Made by a program: the position numbers and the translations under genes. From assembly GCA_022843405.1 (NCBI GenBank), contig JALHNQ010000006.1, positions 34,442 through 98,441 on the forward strand: 64,000 nt of DNA, in the 5' to 3' direction. The stretch is from Methylocystis sp. (GTDB lineage Bacteria; Pseudomonadota; Alphaproteobacteria; Rhizobiales; Beijerinckiaceae). This document shows, in pieces, positions 7,246 to 16,449 of the stretch. The stretch's first letter is position 1; every line of letters begins with the position of its first letter. A model generated the notes under the pieces. It made no database searches. It had not been told where the DNA came from and saw only the letters and a list, made by a program, of their open reading frames with translations.

Positions 7246-9159
7246 GTGCACTATATGGATCCATCTTACGCTCCGATTCTCCCCGCAGCGATCTCCGGGA
7301 CCCAGCCAAAGAAGAGTTCGGGCTTGGGTTCTGAATCTTTGTCGCTTCAAGGCGCAGCGCTAGGGCTGTCTGGCGACCAGCTGTTGCTTGATCAACGGTC
7401 AGACATTTGGTCCCACGCCCGAGTTCGCCACTTGCTCAGCGGCGAAACGCTTGTCGTACAGAACACGCCGGCCGACGCAGTCTTCCTTGTCGCCTCCGGA
7501 CGTTTCGAAATTCGTATCGAGGGACGGACCACTCCGGTAACTGAGGTTGGCGTCGGTCACCCAATCGGTGAAATCGCATTTTTTGCCGGTGGACTGCGCA
7601 CCGCGTCGGCTGTCGCAGTGCGCGATTCGATCGTGCTTGAGCTCGATCGCGCCGCGTTTTTCAAAGTCGTGAGCGGTGATCCGGCGGTTTATTATCGGTT
7701 ACTGACAAGCCTTGCTGGAAGGCTTGCTGAGACCACCGCCCGCATAGAAAGCAGCGTGGACGCCGTGACGCCGCGGACGTTAGCGCTAGTTCAAGCAGGG
7801 CAACGCCGTATCCCGGACCTTTTCATTTTGCGCTTGCAGAGGGCCTTTGCTGCTCGGGGCAAGTGTCTTTTTCTCAGTAGCGCGGACCTCAAGCAGCGCT
7901 TTCCGGATTTAGGGATTGACGACCCTTCGGTTGTTAGCTGGCTGAACGCCATCGAAAGCGAGTACGAGTTAATCCTCTATCTGACCGACGCGGAGCCCAC
8001 TAACTGGACGCGCAAGGCAATTCGACAGGCTGATCAGCTTGTTCTGCTGGGGTATGGTCCAGCTCCTCCAGACCTCAACAGCGTTGAGGAAATTGGGCTC
8101 GCATTTCACCCCCCTAGCCATCGAAGTCTGATACGAATTCATGACCAGCGCATATCGTTCACCGCTGGCACCAGCAAGTGGCTACGCAAGCGCGATGTGG
8201 CCATGCATCACCATGTCTCGATCGAAGACGACCGCGATTTTAAGCGTCTGCATCGTTTTTTCACAGGGCGGGCGGTTGGGTTCGTAGCGGGCGGCGGCGG
8301 CGGATTCGGTCCGGCGCATGCAGGTATCTTCAAGGCTTTTCAAGAGCGGGGCGTGGAGTTTGACATTTTAGGCGGATCGAGCGTCGGGGCGGCGGTTCTG
8401 GGAGGGTTCGCCCAACTCTTTACGCCCGCGGAACTTGACTTGGCTTTGGAGGATGTCTTTGTCGCCAGCCGGGGATTCAAACGTCGTACCCTTCCTAGGT
8501 ATTCGCTTCTAGACCATATCGCTTTGGATAAAGCGCTCCGACGCCTATGCCGGGGGGCGCATATCGAGGACTTGTGGATTCCTTATTTCGCCGTCGCGAC
8601 AGACGTGGATTGCGCCGCTCAAAGTTTACATCTCTTCCGCCGCGGACCTCTCTGGAAGGCGGTGCGCGCCTCTTGTTCTATCCCAGCAATTCTACCACCC
8701 ATGTTTACGGATGACGGTCGAATGTTGGTAGATGGAGCAGTAGTCGAAAACATACCTCTCTCTTCCATGAAACGTCTAAAGAGCGGTCCAAACCTTGTTG
8801 TGTACTTCGATGCCCCTCCCGCAGGGCCGCACGCGGTGAACTATGAAAGCATTCCCGGTCGTTGGGAATTGTTGGGCCGCCTTTTGAATCCCTTTGCACG
8901 GAAAAAGCTGCCAAACGTGCCTGGACCCGCTGACATGCTTCGCCGCTGCTTTAACGTCCGCCAAGGTCCAGCTCTGCTCCCAACAGGACCACATGATCTT
9001 CTCCTCGCTCCGCCACCATTTCCGGGCTCAAGCTTTATCGATTTCGATCGCCATTCAGATGTTCTCGAAGCGGCATACCAATGGTGCACAATTCAACTCG
9101 ATCGGCTCGAGGCAATACACGATCCAGCCCTTGAAGCAATTCTTGCAGCCAAAGGTTAG
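7246..9159 (+). CDS. cyclic-nucleotide-binding domain / patatin-like phospholipase
   Basis: 637-residue protein of the NTE/RssA type. Residues about 55-175 form a cNMP-binding beta-roll (FLVASGRFEIRIEG, HPIGEIAFFAGGLRTASAVA). A linker with no clear domain follows (about 180-335). The patatin domain comes next, with the oxyanion-hole glycine loop VAGGGGGFG (near 345), the nucleophile elbow GGSSVGA (Ser near 378) and the catalytic VDGAVVENIP Asp (near 495). It should hydrolyse phospholipids or lysophospholipids at the membrane, possibly gated by the cNMP domain. No signal peptide. Start uncertain: the second Met (MDPSYAP) three codons in is also possible. Monocistronic, followed by an IS remnant. 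Confidence 0.88.
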   Translation: MHYMDPSYAPILPAAISGTQPKKSSGLGSESLSLQGAALGLSGDQLLLDQRSDIWSHARVRHLLSGETLVVQNTPADAVFLVASGRFEIRIEGRTTPVTEVGVGHPIGEIAFFAGGLRTASAVAVRDSIVLELDRAAFFKVVSGDPAVYYRLLTSLAGRLAETTARIESSVDAVTPRTLALVQAGQRRIPDLFILRLQRAFAARGKCLFLSSADLKQRFPDLGIDDPSVVSWLNAIESEYELILYLTDAEPTNWTRKAIRQADQLVLLGYGPAPPDLNSVEEIGLAFHPPSHRSLIRIHDQRISFTAGTSKWLRKRDVAMHHHVSIEDDRDFKRLHRFFTGRAVGFVAGGGGGFGPAHAGIFKAFQERGVEFDILGGSSVGAAVLGGFAQLFTPAELDLALEDVFVASRGFKRRTLPRYSLLDHIALDKALRRLCRGAHIEDLWIPYFAVATDVDCAAQSLHLFRRGPLWKAVRASCSIPAILPPMFTDDGRMLVDGAVVENIPLSSMKRLKSGPNLVVYFDAPPAGPHAVNYESIPGRWELLGRLLNPFARKKLPNVPGPADMLRRCFNVRQGPALLPTGPHDLLLAPPPFPGSSFIDFDRHSDVLEAAYQWCTIQLDRLEAIHDPALEAILAAKG

Positions 9160-9198
9160 TCACCTGTTTCTAAGGGCCGATCCTGAAAGAATTTGAGT

Positions 9199-9406
9199 CG
9201 AAAGAGTCGGTTGTGATTCCCTTGCGAAGAGGATGATTCGCAAGGGAATTGTGGATGTGGAAGCCGGAGCTTCGCGTCGTGGCCGATCGTCGCGGCTTTC
9301 GTTACCCTTCTGATCTGACCGACGCGGAGCGGGCTCTTGTTGCGCCTTTAATCCCGTCGACCAAGCGCGGCGGCCGTAAAAGAGCGGTCGACGTGCGCGA
9401 GGCACA
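9199..9406 (+). mobile_element. IS5-family insertion sequence remnant (5' end)
   Basis: The frame from about 9249 encodes the start of an IS5-type transposase (YPSDLTDAERALVAPLIP, KRGGRKRAVDVREA) and then breaks off at about 9406, where unrelated sequence leading into the IalB gene begins. In front of it is a perfect 13-bp inverted repeat, ATTCCCTTGCGAA and TTCGCAAGGGAAT at 9216-9249. The catalytic DDE part is missing, so the element is dead. The left boundary is approximate. Confidence 0.75.
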
Positions 9407-9427
9407 ATCCAGACCGGCCCGCGATGA

Positions 9428-10090
9428 CTATTTGCATTCCTGCACGGCGCGGGCGATCGCGTCCGACAATCCTTTAAGCGAATAGCTGTCGGTCGTGCTT
9501 GTGCCTTTTGACGAAGAGGCCTTCACAATGAGCTTGGAGCCGCCGCGCAGCGCGCCGACGAATTCTTTCTCCCGCGCCTGATCCTTCACCCAGGCGTTCG
9601 TTCCCTTGGTGATCAGCTCGTAGCTGTCGCCATCGATGTCGGCCACTGCGGGTGAGCCGTCCTTGGTCGGATAGCCGAGATTGATCGCGACTTCGTTGTG
9701 GATATTTTCCGCCGGCCGCGTCGAGATAAAGACATAGGCGGCGGACTCTTTGAGCTTCGTCTTCGGCGTCCGTTCTTTCGGCTGTCCGAGCGCATAGCAG
9801 GTCCTGTTGCGTCCGCTCTGGGCGGCATAGGCGCCCCATTCTCCGTAGCTGCCGAGCTGCTCCGGCTTTTCCGAGCCTTTGTCGGAAGAGGGCTTATCGA
9901 CCTTTTCGCTTTTCGGGTCGTTCTTTGCCGGCTTGCGCTTGTTGGCGGCTTTCGCGCCGGCGTCTTCAGCCGGCGCTTCTTCTGCGGGCTTGGGCTTTCC
10001 TTCCGCCTGGTCAAAGGCGAAGGCGGCGGCCAGTCCGGCGGCGGCGAGAGCGACGAGAAGTCGGGAGCGTGCGCGAGATGTTCTATGCAT
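9428..10090 (-). CDS. IalB-family (invasion-associated locus B) exported protein
   Basis: 220 residues: signal peptide (RSRLLVALAAAGLAAAFA), then an Ala/Lys/Glu-rich low-complexity stretch (about 30-82), then the family domain with CYALGQPKERTP, AAYVFISTRPAENIHNEVAIN, and KGTSTTDSYSLKGLSDAI with a final Cys. This is the standard pattern of alphaproteobacterial IalB-like periplasmic proteins, whose role in free-living species is unclear. Lies 77 bp downstream of ubiG in the same direction. The charged linker suggests the domain is held away from the membrane. Confidence 0.85.
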   Translation of the reverse strand: MHRTSRARSRLLVALAAAGLAAAFAFDQAEGKPKPAEEAPAEDAGAKAANKRKPAKNDPKSEKVDKPSSDKGSEKPEQLGSYGEWGAYAAQSGRNRTCYALGQPKERTPKTKLKESAAYVFISTRPAENIHNEVAINLGYPTKDGSPAVADIDGDSYELITKGTNAWVKDQAREKEFVGALRGGSKLIVKASSSKGTSTTDSYSLKGLSDAIARAVQECK

Positions 10091-10167
10091 AGGCCGAGAG
10101 TCTACCGGCGGCGGCAGGCGCGAACAAGAGCTTCAGCGCCATTCTCGCCTCTTCGCCATGATCAAGC

Positions 10168-10938
10168 TTAGCCCTCTTTCCGGGCCGCCATCAAATAATT
10201 AACGTCTGTGTCATGGCTCTTGCGCCACCGTCTGGTCAACGGCTGGAAGCTCATTCCGGCGCGGTCGATTTCCCGCATGCCGCCCTGGCGCAGCCAAGAC
10301 GAAAGCTCGTCAGGGCGGATGAATTTGTCGTGATTGTGCGTGCCTTTCGGCACCCAGCCGATCACATATTCGGCGGCGACGATCGCCAGCAGATAGCTCT
10401 TCATCGTCCGGTCGATCGTCGCCAGGAAGAGCAGGCCGCCGGGCTTCAGCAGCCGCCCGAGCGTAGCGACGAACTCCCGTGGCCCTTCGACATGCTCGAT
10501 GACTTCGAGCGCCGCCACCGCGTCGAACTGCTCGCCGGCGGCGGCGAGGTCTTCGGCGGTGACATTGCGGTAGTCGATGTCCAGTCCGGATTTCTCGGCA
10601 TGCCGCTTCGCGATGGCGATGTTGTTGGGCGCCGGATCGACGCCGGTCACATCGGCGCCGAGCTGCGCCAGAGATTCGCTCAATATTCCGCCGCCGCAGC
10701 CGATGTCGGCGATGCGCACGCCGTTGAGCGGCCGGTCGCCCGGCGCATTCAGGGCGCCGGCGTCATGACGGATGAAGCGGCGCACGTGATCGCGGATATA
10801 GGCGACCCGAATGGGGTTGATCTCGTGGAGAATCCCCATTTTGCCGCTTCTGTCCCACCAAAGCTCGGCCAAGCGGTTGAAGCGCGCGACGTCTTCGGGG
10901 TCGACGCTGGCGGAGTGGGGCGATGACTGTTGGGGCAA
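10168..10938 (-). CDS. ubiG: ubiquinone biosynthesis O-methyltransferase UbiG
   Basis: Class I SAM methyltransferase that performs both O-methylations of the ubiquinone ring. Family marks: DVARFNRLAELWWDRSGKM near the N-terminus, motif I ADIGCGGGILSESLAQLGA, FDAVAALEVIEHVE, and GTHNHDKFIRPDEL in the C-terminal region that contacts the membrane. 256 aa, normal length. The start is a TTG (10938): an in-frame TAA lies 30 nt upstream with no ATG or GTG between, and an AGG sits about 7 nt before the TTG. Divergent from lysC. Confidence 0.95.
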   Translation of the reverse strand: MPQQSSPHSASVDPEDVARFNRLAELWWDRSGKMGILHEINPIRVAYIRDHVRRFIRHDAGALNAPGDRPLNGVRIADIGCGGGILSESLAQLGADVTGVDPAPNNIAIAKRHAEKSGLDIDYRNVTAEDLAAAGEQFDAVAALEVIEHVEGPREFVATLGRLLKPGGLLFLATIDRTMKSYLLAIVAAEYVIGWVPKGTHNHDKFIRPDELSSWLRQGGMREIDRAGMSFQPLTRRWRKSHDTDVNYLMAARKEG

Positions 10939-11083
10939 GTGGACCCTCGTGAAAATGCGGAGAAATTAGGTAATTCCCGCGGCTGTGTCCTTCGGGACGC
11001 CGCCGTTGACAGGCCCGCCGGCGCGGACACATATAGCGCCGCTTCCTGTAGGACGCGAGCGTCCCACCCATTTCCCGGTCTTC

Positions 11084-12316
11084 ATGTCACGCCTGGTCAT
11101 GAAATTCGGCGGCACATCGGTCGCCACTGTCGAACGCATCCACAATGTTGCGCGCCACGTCAAACGCGAGGTCGACGCCGGGCATGAGGTCGCGGTCGTC
11201 GTCTCTGCGATGGCCGGCAAGACCAACGAGCTTGTCGCCTGGTGCAAGGAGGCGGCGCCGCTTTGCGACCAGCGCGAATATGACGCCGTCGTCGCCTCAG
11301 GAGAACAGGTGACCGCCGGGCTTCTCGCGATGGCGTTGCAGACGGCGGGCGTGCCGGCGCGCTCCTGGCTCGGCTGGCAGGCGCCGATCTGCACCAACGC
11401 AACGCATGGCGCGGCGCGCATCGAGTCGATCGACGGCTCGGGCATCGTCAATGGTTTCACCCGTGGAGAAGTCGCCGTCGTCGCCGGCTTTCAAGGCGTG
11501 CACCGCGACAGCGGGCGGATCACGACGCTCGGGCGCGGCGGCTCGGATACAAGCGCAGTCGCGCTCGCCGCGGCGATCAGAGCGGATCGCTGCGATATCT
11601 ACACGGACGTCGACGGCGTCTACACGACCGATCCGCGCGTTGTGCCGAAGGCGCAGCGTATGGACAAGGTCGCTTTTGAAGAAATGCTGGAGATGGCGTC
11701 GCTCGGCGCGAAGGTGCTGCAAGTGCGCTCGGTCGAAGTCGCCATGGTGCATGGCGTGCCGACCTATGTGCGCTCATCCTTCGACGATCCGGAGAATCCG
11801 GGGCAGGGCACGCTGATCTGCAACGAGGAGGACATCGTGGAAGCGCAGGTCGTCACAGGCATCGCCTTCTCGCGCGACGAGGCGCAGATCACGCTTCGAC
11901 GCGTCGCCGACAAGCCGGGGGTCGCCGCCGCGGTGTTCATGCCGCTGGCCGAGGCCGGGATCAACGTCGACATGATCGTGCAGGTCGTCTCTGAAGAAGG
12001 CATGACCGACATGACCTTTACTGTGGGAACGGCCGATTATGAGCGCGCCTTCGCCATCATCGAACAGGTCAAGGACGCGGTCGGTTTCGCGCATATCACC
12101 GGCGAGAAGGACGTCGCCAAGATTTCGGCGATCGGCATCGGCATGCGCAGCCACGCCGGCGTCGCCGCGCAGGCGTTTCACGCCCTTTCCGAAAAGGGCG
12201 TCAATATCCGCGCAATCACCACGTCGGAGATCAAATTCTCCGTGCTGATCGACGAGGCATACACCGAACTTGCCGTCCGCACGCTTCATTCGCTTTATGG
12301 GCTGGACGCTTCATAG
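11084..12316 (+). CDS. lysC: aspartate kinase
   Basis: First enzyme of the aspartate pathway to Lys, Thr, Met and diaminopimelate. Begins MSRLVMKFGGTSVATVE with the KFGGTSV substrate/ATP motif. GRGGSDTSAVALAAA (about residue 148) and DIYTDVDGVYTTDPRV are in the kinase domain. Two C-terminal ACT domains (about 265-410) imply allosteric feedback by lysine and/or threonine. 410 aa. The ATG at 11084 is chosen over the track's upstream GTG because the kinase domain starts right there. Monocistronic, divergent from ubiG. Confidence 0.96.
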   Translation: MSRLVMKFGGTSVATVERIHNVARHVKREVDAGHEVAVVVSAMAGKTNELVAWCKEAAPLCDQREYDAVVASGEQVTAGLLAMALQTAGVPARSWLGWQAPICTNATHGAARIESIDGSGIVNGFTRGEVAVVAGFQGVHRDSGRITTLGRGGSDTSAVALAAAIRADRCDIYTDVDGVYTTDPRVVPKAQRMDKVAFEEMLEMASLGAKVLQVRSVEVAMVHGVPTYVRSSFDDPENPGQGTLICNEEDIVEAQVVTGIAFSRDEAQITLRRVADKPGVAAAVFMPLAEAGINVDMIVQVVSEEGMTDMTFTVGTADYERAFAIIEQVKDAVGFAHITGEKDVAKISAIGIGMRSHAGVAAQAFHALSEKGVNIRAITTSEIKFSVLIDEAYTELAVRTLHSLYGLDAS

Positions 12317-12400
12317 CCTCGCGCACATAGCCACGCTTGAAGCCGCGCGTCGCCGCGACATCTTTCCCCGCAACCGCAATGCTTGCGGGGAGGACGTCCA

Positions 12401-12832
12401 ATGGAAGAACTCACCACAAATGTCGTCGCCGATACGAAGCTCGATCCGACGATCGCCAAGGCGGCGCTCGGCCTCGTGCTTGGTTTCCTGCGGGACAAGG
12501 ATACGACCGGCAATATGGAGATTATGATCGCCAAGATGCCGCGCGCCCAGGAAGTGATCGAGGCGTCGCAACATGTCGGCGACGGCGGCGTCACTCAGGT
12601 CATTGAAGGCATGGCAAGCTTCATCGGCCACGGCCGCGCTGACGTAAACATTCTTGCCGGACAGCTCGAAAAGCTCGGGATCAGCGAAGTTCAAACCGAC
12701 GCGCTGGTGCGCCAAGTTCTGAAGCGCGCGGAGAATGTCATCGGCGCGGAGGGTGCCGAGAAGATCAAGAGCATCCTGCCCGCCCTGCGCGAGCGCACCG
12801 ATTCGCCGACGGATTTGCGCCGATCGGCGTAA
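12401..12832 (+). CDS. conserved hypothetical protein, paralogue of the next gene
   Basis: 143 residues, soluble, no signal peptide. The start ATG at 12401 has GGGGAGG about 9 nt upstream. The segment DPTIAKAALGLVLGFLRDKDTTGNM parallels AQVARTAIGLVLGFLEKESPDGA in the next gene, and both continue with an acidic helix, a glycine-containing loop and a C-terminal VIGAEGAEKIKSILPAL-type helix. The pair resembles DUF2780/DUF2267-type small proteins; the family name is a guess from memory. Function unknown. Confidence 0.65.
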   Translation: MEELTTNVVADTKLDPTIAKAALGLVLGFLRDKDTTGNMEIMIAKMPRAQEVIEASQHVGDGGVTQVIEGMASFIGHGRADVNILAGQLEKLGISEVQTDALVRQVLKRAENVIGAEGAEKIKSILPALRERTDSPTDLRRSA

Positions 12833-12975
12833 GCATTGAGCTGGCGCGCGCGATCAGTGCGCCAGCTTTTCGCTGTCCAGCTGGCGCGCGAAGCGCAAGC
12901 GGAGCGGCGCTTGATTTTCCTCCCCGTCGCGGCGACAGTCCTCGCGTTTTGAGATTGCGAAGTAGGAGCCCAACT

Positions 12976-13356
12976 ATGGATGAACTGGCAGCGCGCGTTT
13001 CCGCGGCCCTCGGGGTTGATGCGCAGGTTGCGCGGACCGCGATCGGCCTCGTTCTGGGCTTCTTGGAAAAAGAGTCGCCGGACGGCGCGGTCGCCGAATT
13101 TCTCGACAAGCTTCCCGGCGCGCGCGAGGCGATCGAGTCTGCGCAATCCGCCGGCGGCGGGGGTGGTCTTGCAGGATTGATGGGCGGCATGGGCGGGCTG
13201 ATGGGACTTGGCGCCAAGCTCAATGGCGCTGGCATTGAAATGAGCCAGATCCCAACGCTCGGTCATGAGATTTTCGGCTATGCCGAAGCCAAGCTCGGCC
13301 CCGAAAAGCTCCGCGAGATCATCGATTCCGTCCCTGGCCTCGCCCAGTTCGTTTAA
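12976..13356 (+). CDS. conserved hypothetical protein with Gly/Met-rich loop (DUF2780-like)
   Basis: 126 residues starting MDELAARVSAAL, with AGGAG 7 nt before the ATG. The N-terminal helices align with the preceding gene. The middle is a Gly/Leu/Met-rich hinge (GGGGGLAGLMGGMGGLMGLGAKL) and the end is a helix, LGPEKLREIIDSVPGLAQ. A tandem duplicate of the upstream gene that has diverged by gaining the glycine hinge. The stop overlaps the murJ stop by 4 bases (convergent). Confidence 0.7.
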   Translation: MDELAARVSAALGVDAQVARTAIGLVLGFLEKESPDGAVAEFLDKLPGAREAIESAQSAGGGGGLAGLMGGMGGLMGLGAKLNGAGIEMSQIPTLGHEIFGYAEAKLGPEKLREIIDSVPGLAQFV

Positions 13357-14882
13357 CGTCTGAGGTTTCCGATCGTCACGCCGCTTGCGTGAAGCGCGAC
13401 GATAAGCGCGCCGGCGTAAATCAGCGCGCCGGCGACGCCGAGCGCGGCAAGCGCGACGAGATTGGCGAGCGCGCCGAAATGCCCGCCGAGCGCCAACGCA
13501 GGTGAACGACCGAAAATCGCGACTGCGGTCAAAAAAGCGCAGGCGACGAATGTCGCGCCGAGCGTTTTGACGAAAATCGCGTCGAAACGCATCGTCTCCT
13601 GGGCGAGAGCGATTCCGACGAGCGCGGCGAGGTTGATCCACAATCCGACCGACGTCGCCGTCGCGAGTCCGACGGCGCCGAGCGGCTGGAACAGCGCGAC
13701 TTTCAAAGCGACATTGGCGGCCAGCGCCGCAAGGGCGATGAGCATCGGCGTCCTGGTGTCGCCGCGCGCCTGGAAGCTCGCCCGGGCCGAGGCGATCAGC
13801 ACAAGCGCCATCAGACCGGCGCCATAGGCGGCGAGCACGTCGCCAGCGGCGTAGGCGTCGGCGGCTGAAAATTTTCCACGCTGGAAGAGCCCGGCGACGA
13901 TCAGTTCCGGGATGGTGTCGAAGGCGATGAAGAACGGCGCCGTGAGCGCGACGGTGAGCGCCATGGTTCGGCTCTGGGCGTGAAGCGCGCCCGCCTCGTC
14001 GCCCGCGGCGAGGCGTCGGCTCATTTCCGGCAGGAGCACCGTCCCGGCGGCGATGCCGATCACGCCGACCGGAAGCTGATAGAGCCGCTCCGCATAGGAG
14101 ATCGACGAAACGCCGCCGTCGGGAAGCATCGACGAGAGAATCGTATCGGCGAGGACGGCGATCTGAGGACTTGCCGAGCCGATGATCGCCGGCCCGAGAC
14201 GAATGAAAAAATCGCGCACGCGCGGCCAATGCGGCTTGCGCAAGCGCTTCAGGACGCCGATTTGCCGCGCTTGCCACATCAACAAGCCAAGCTCCAGCGC
14301 GCCGGAGACGGTGACTCCCCAACTTGCCGCATAGCCGGCGTTTGGAAAAAGAAAGGCGACGGCGAGCGCCGCCATCACCGAGAAATTCATCAGATTGGGG
14401 GCGAAGGCCGGAAGCGCGAAACGCCCATGCGCGTTCAGCGCGCCTTGGTGCAAGACGAAAAGGGTGATGAACAGCAGATAGGGAAAGGTGATGCGGGTCA
14501 GATTGACGGCCAGCGCGAATTTTTCCGGACGGTCGTCGAGGCCGGGCGCGATCAGCGAGACGAATTGCGGCGTGAGCGTCCAGACGATCGCGAGCAATAT
14601 GATCTGCGAGGCGAGCAGCAGCGTGTAGACTTCGCCGGCGAATTCCTCGGCCGCCGCGTCGCCTTCTCGTTCGATCGCCATCGAATAGGACGGAACGAAC
14701 GCCGCATTGAACGCGCCTTCGCCGAAAATTGCGCGAAAGCTGTTGGGCAATCGCTGCGCAATAAAAAACGCGTCGGAGACGGCGCCGGCGCCCATGATCG
14801 CCGACTGCATGGCGAGCGATAGGAACCCCGTCACGCGCGAGAGCAGAGTAAAGCCGCCGACCGAAAGCAGATTGCGAATCAT
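13353..14882 (-). CDS. murJ: lipid II flippase MurJ
   Basis: 509-residue polytopic MOP-superfamily protein, about 14 transmembrane segments, that moves lipid II across the inner membrane for peptidoglycan synthesis. Typical N-terminus: NLLSVGGFTLLSRVTGFLSL, AMQSAIMGAGAVSDAFFIAQRLPN and GEGAFNAAFVPSYS. Later GVSSISYAERLYQLPVGVIGIA is the TM7-8 region characteristic of MurJ. Convergent with, and overlapping by 4 bases, the small protein at 12976-13356. Confidence 0.95.
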   Translation of the reverse strand: MIRNLLSVGGFTLLSRVTGFLSLAMQSAIMGAGAVSDAFFIAQRLPNSFRAIFGEGAFNAAFVPSYSMAIEREGDAAAEEFAGEVYTLLLASQIILLAIVWTLTPQFVSLIAPGLDDRPEKFALAVNLTRITFPYLLFITLFVLHQGALNAHGRFALPAFAPNLMNFSVMAALAVAFLFPNAGYAASWGVTVSGALELGLLMWQARQIGVLKRLRKPHWPRVRDFFIRLGPAIIGSASPQIAVLADTILSSMLPDGGVSSISYAERLYQLPVGVIGIAAGTVLLPEMSRRLAAGDEAGALHAQSRTMALTVALTAPFFIAFDTIPELIVAGLFQRGKFSAADAYAAGDVLAAYGAGLMALVLIASARASFQARGDTRTPMLIALAALAANVALKVALFQPLGAVGLATATSVGLWINLAALVGIALAQETMRFDAIFVKTLGATFVACAFLTAVAIFGRSPALALGGHFGALANLVALAALGVAGALIYAGALIVALHASGVTIGNLRR

Positions 14883-14923
14883 CGCAATCGTCCTAGCAGA
14901 ATTCCGTTAAGCCTGCGCTCTTC

Positions 14924-15340
14924 TCAGCGTTCGGGACAGTGCAGGGAATAGCCGCCGGTGATCGTGGCGAGTTCGTCGCCTTCGCCGCGCGACCATCGAA
15001 TATTGGCGCTTCGGCGGCACTTGTCGGAAATGCCTGCGCCACGTTCATAGGTCGCGATGTCGTTGTCGGCGTCGACCGTAAATCCGTCATCGCGCAATTC
15101 GTCGATGAGATCATCGACCTCGGTCGATCCCACGTGAAAGTGTTTCGCGAGCCGCGACTGGAAGAGCTGCTGGTCGGCTTCAGTCCGTGACGGGGGTAGG
15201 TCCTCAAGCAGGCTCGGCACACCGCTGGCCGCGAAGAAGCGCCACATGCGCACGCCGAACGCCGCGAACAGCGCGATCAGCGCCGCCGCGATGATGAGGT
15301 TAAATCCGCGCAACGGCGAACGGGTGGCGTTGGAGCTCAT
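14924..15340 (-). CDS. single-pass membrane protein of unknown function
   Basis: 138 residues from ATG 15340. One transmembrane segment (GFNLIIAAALIALFAAFGVRMW, about 15-36), then a periplasmic part with LPPSRTEADQQLFQSRLAKHF, an acidic stretch (STEVDDLIDELRDDGF) and two cysteines (DKCRRS and the final LHCPER) that may form a disulfide. The track's longer start overlaps the glycosyltransferase gene. No family recognised. Same strand as the GT2 gene upstream and murJ downstream. Confidence 0.55.
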   Translation of the reverse strand: MSSNATRSPLRGFNLIIAAALIALFAAFGVRMWRFFAASGVPSLLEDLPPSRTEADQQLFQSRLAKHFHVGSTEVDDLIDELRDDGFTVDADNDIATYERGAGISDKCRRSANIRWSRGEGDELATITGGYSLHCPER

Positions 15341-15416
15341 GTATTTGCGCCTCGTCTCAGATGTGCGGCTGGATCGCGCGGCGATCGCCAAAGAAGCTTG
15401 TACTTCTTCGCTTTCG

Positions 15417-16382
15417 CTACGGCCGATCATCCGCTTTTGCGTTCGCTTCCCTTGCGCCCAGCCTCTCGGCGACGAGATAGAGCGGCCTCCCCTTTACCTC
15501 ATTAAAGATGCGCGCGACATATTCTCCGAGCACGCCGAGCGAAATCAGCTGAATGCCGGAAAAGAACGCGATCGAGACCACGAGCGTGGGAAAGCCCGGC
15601 GTATCAACGCCAAACAGCATCGTTCGGACCCAATAGTAGCCTGCCAGGGCGAGGGCGAAGGCCGAAATCAAGAGTCCGACATAGGTCCACACCTTGAGCG
15701 GAATTGACGAGAAGGACATCATCCCGTCGAGCGCGAAACGCACCAGCCGAGCGAGGTTGAATTTCGACCTTCCGCCCGCGCGTTCATCGACGTCGAAAGG
15801 CACGCCGATCGACTTGAAGCCGATCCAGGCGAAAAGACCCTTATTAAAGCGAGCGCGCTCGCGCATGGTCAGAAGCGCGTCGACCGCTTGCCGGTCAAGG
15901 AGGCGAAAGTCGCCGGCGCCGGGCGGCAGGCGCACGTCGCCAAACTTCTCCAGCAAATGATAGAAGACGCCGGTAAGCGCCACGCGCAGCTTCGAATCGG
16001 TCGCGCGATCGATGCGCTGACCATAGACGTTCTTGTAGCCTTCTCGCCATTTTTCGATGAATTGCGCGATGACTTCCGGCGGGTGCTGCAGATCGGCGTC
16101 CATGACCACGACCGCGCCTCCTCTGGCGTGGTCAAGCCCGGCGGCGATCGCGACCTCCTTGCCGAAATTGCGCGAAAGCGACAGGGCGTAAAACCGCGGC
16201 TCCTCGGCGCAAAGCTCCCGCAAAATGTCCAGGCTCTCGTCGGTCGACCCGTCGTCGACATAAATGGCCTCGTAGGTCACGTCGCAGGCGTCGAGAGCGG
16301 CTTCGATTCGAGCCGCCAGCGGCCGAAGGTTTTGCGCTTCGTTAAAAAGAGGGATGACAAGTGAGAGGTCTGGGCTGTTCAT
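15417..16382 (-). CDS. GT2-family glycosyltransferase with two C-terminal TM segments (GtrB/DPM1-like)
   Basis: 321 residues. The GT-A catalytic domain begins LSLVIPLFNEAQNLRPL; VDDGSTDESL and MDADLQHPPEV give the nucleotide-sugar/metal-binding aspartates. Two C-terminal membrane helices follow (about 235-258 and 270-295), as in the undecaprenyl-phosphate glycosyltransferases GtrB and ArnC. Such enzymes load a sugar onto a polyprenyl phosphate carrier for surface glycan modification; the sugar cannot be told. Divergent from the YdjC deacetylase gene, with 67 bp between the chosen starts. Confidence 0.88.
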   Translation of the reverse strand: MNSPDLSLVIPLFNEAQNLRPLAARIEAALDACDVTYEAIYVDDGSTDESLDILRELCAEEPRFYALSLSRNFGKEVAIAAGLDHARGGAVVVMDADLQHPPEVIAQFIEKWREGYKNVYGQRIDRATDSKLRVALTGVFYHLLEKFGDVRLPPGAGDFRLLDRQAVDALLTMRERARFNKGLFAWIGFKSIGVPFDVDERAGGRSKFNLARLVRFALDGMMSFSSIPLKVWTYVGLLISAFALALAGYYWVRTMLFGVDTPGFPTLVVSIAFFSGIQLISLGVLGEYVARIFNEVKGRPLYLVAERLGAREANAKADDRP

Positions 16383-16449
16383 GGATGGGTTAAACCAATA
16401 TTTAATGGAGCGGCAAAGGGATCATCGCCGGATTCGGAGAAGCAGGCTG

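Noticed and set aside
12691-14322. 543-aa minus-strand ORF
   Set aside because: Frame-shifted shadow of murJ and the small paralogues; Arg-rich nonsense sequence.
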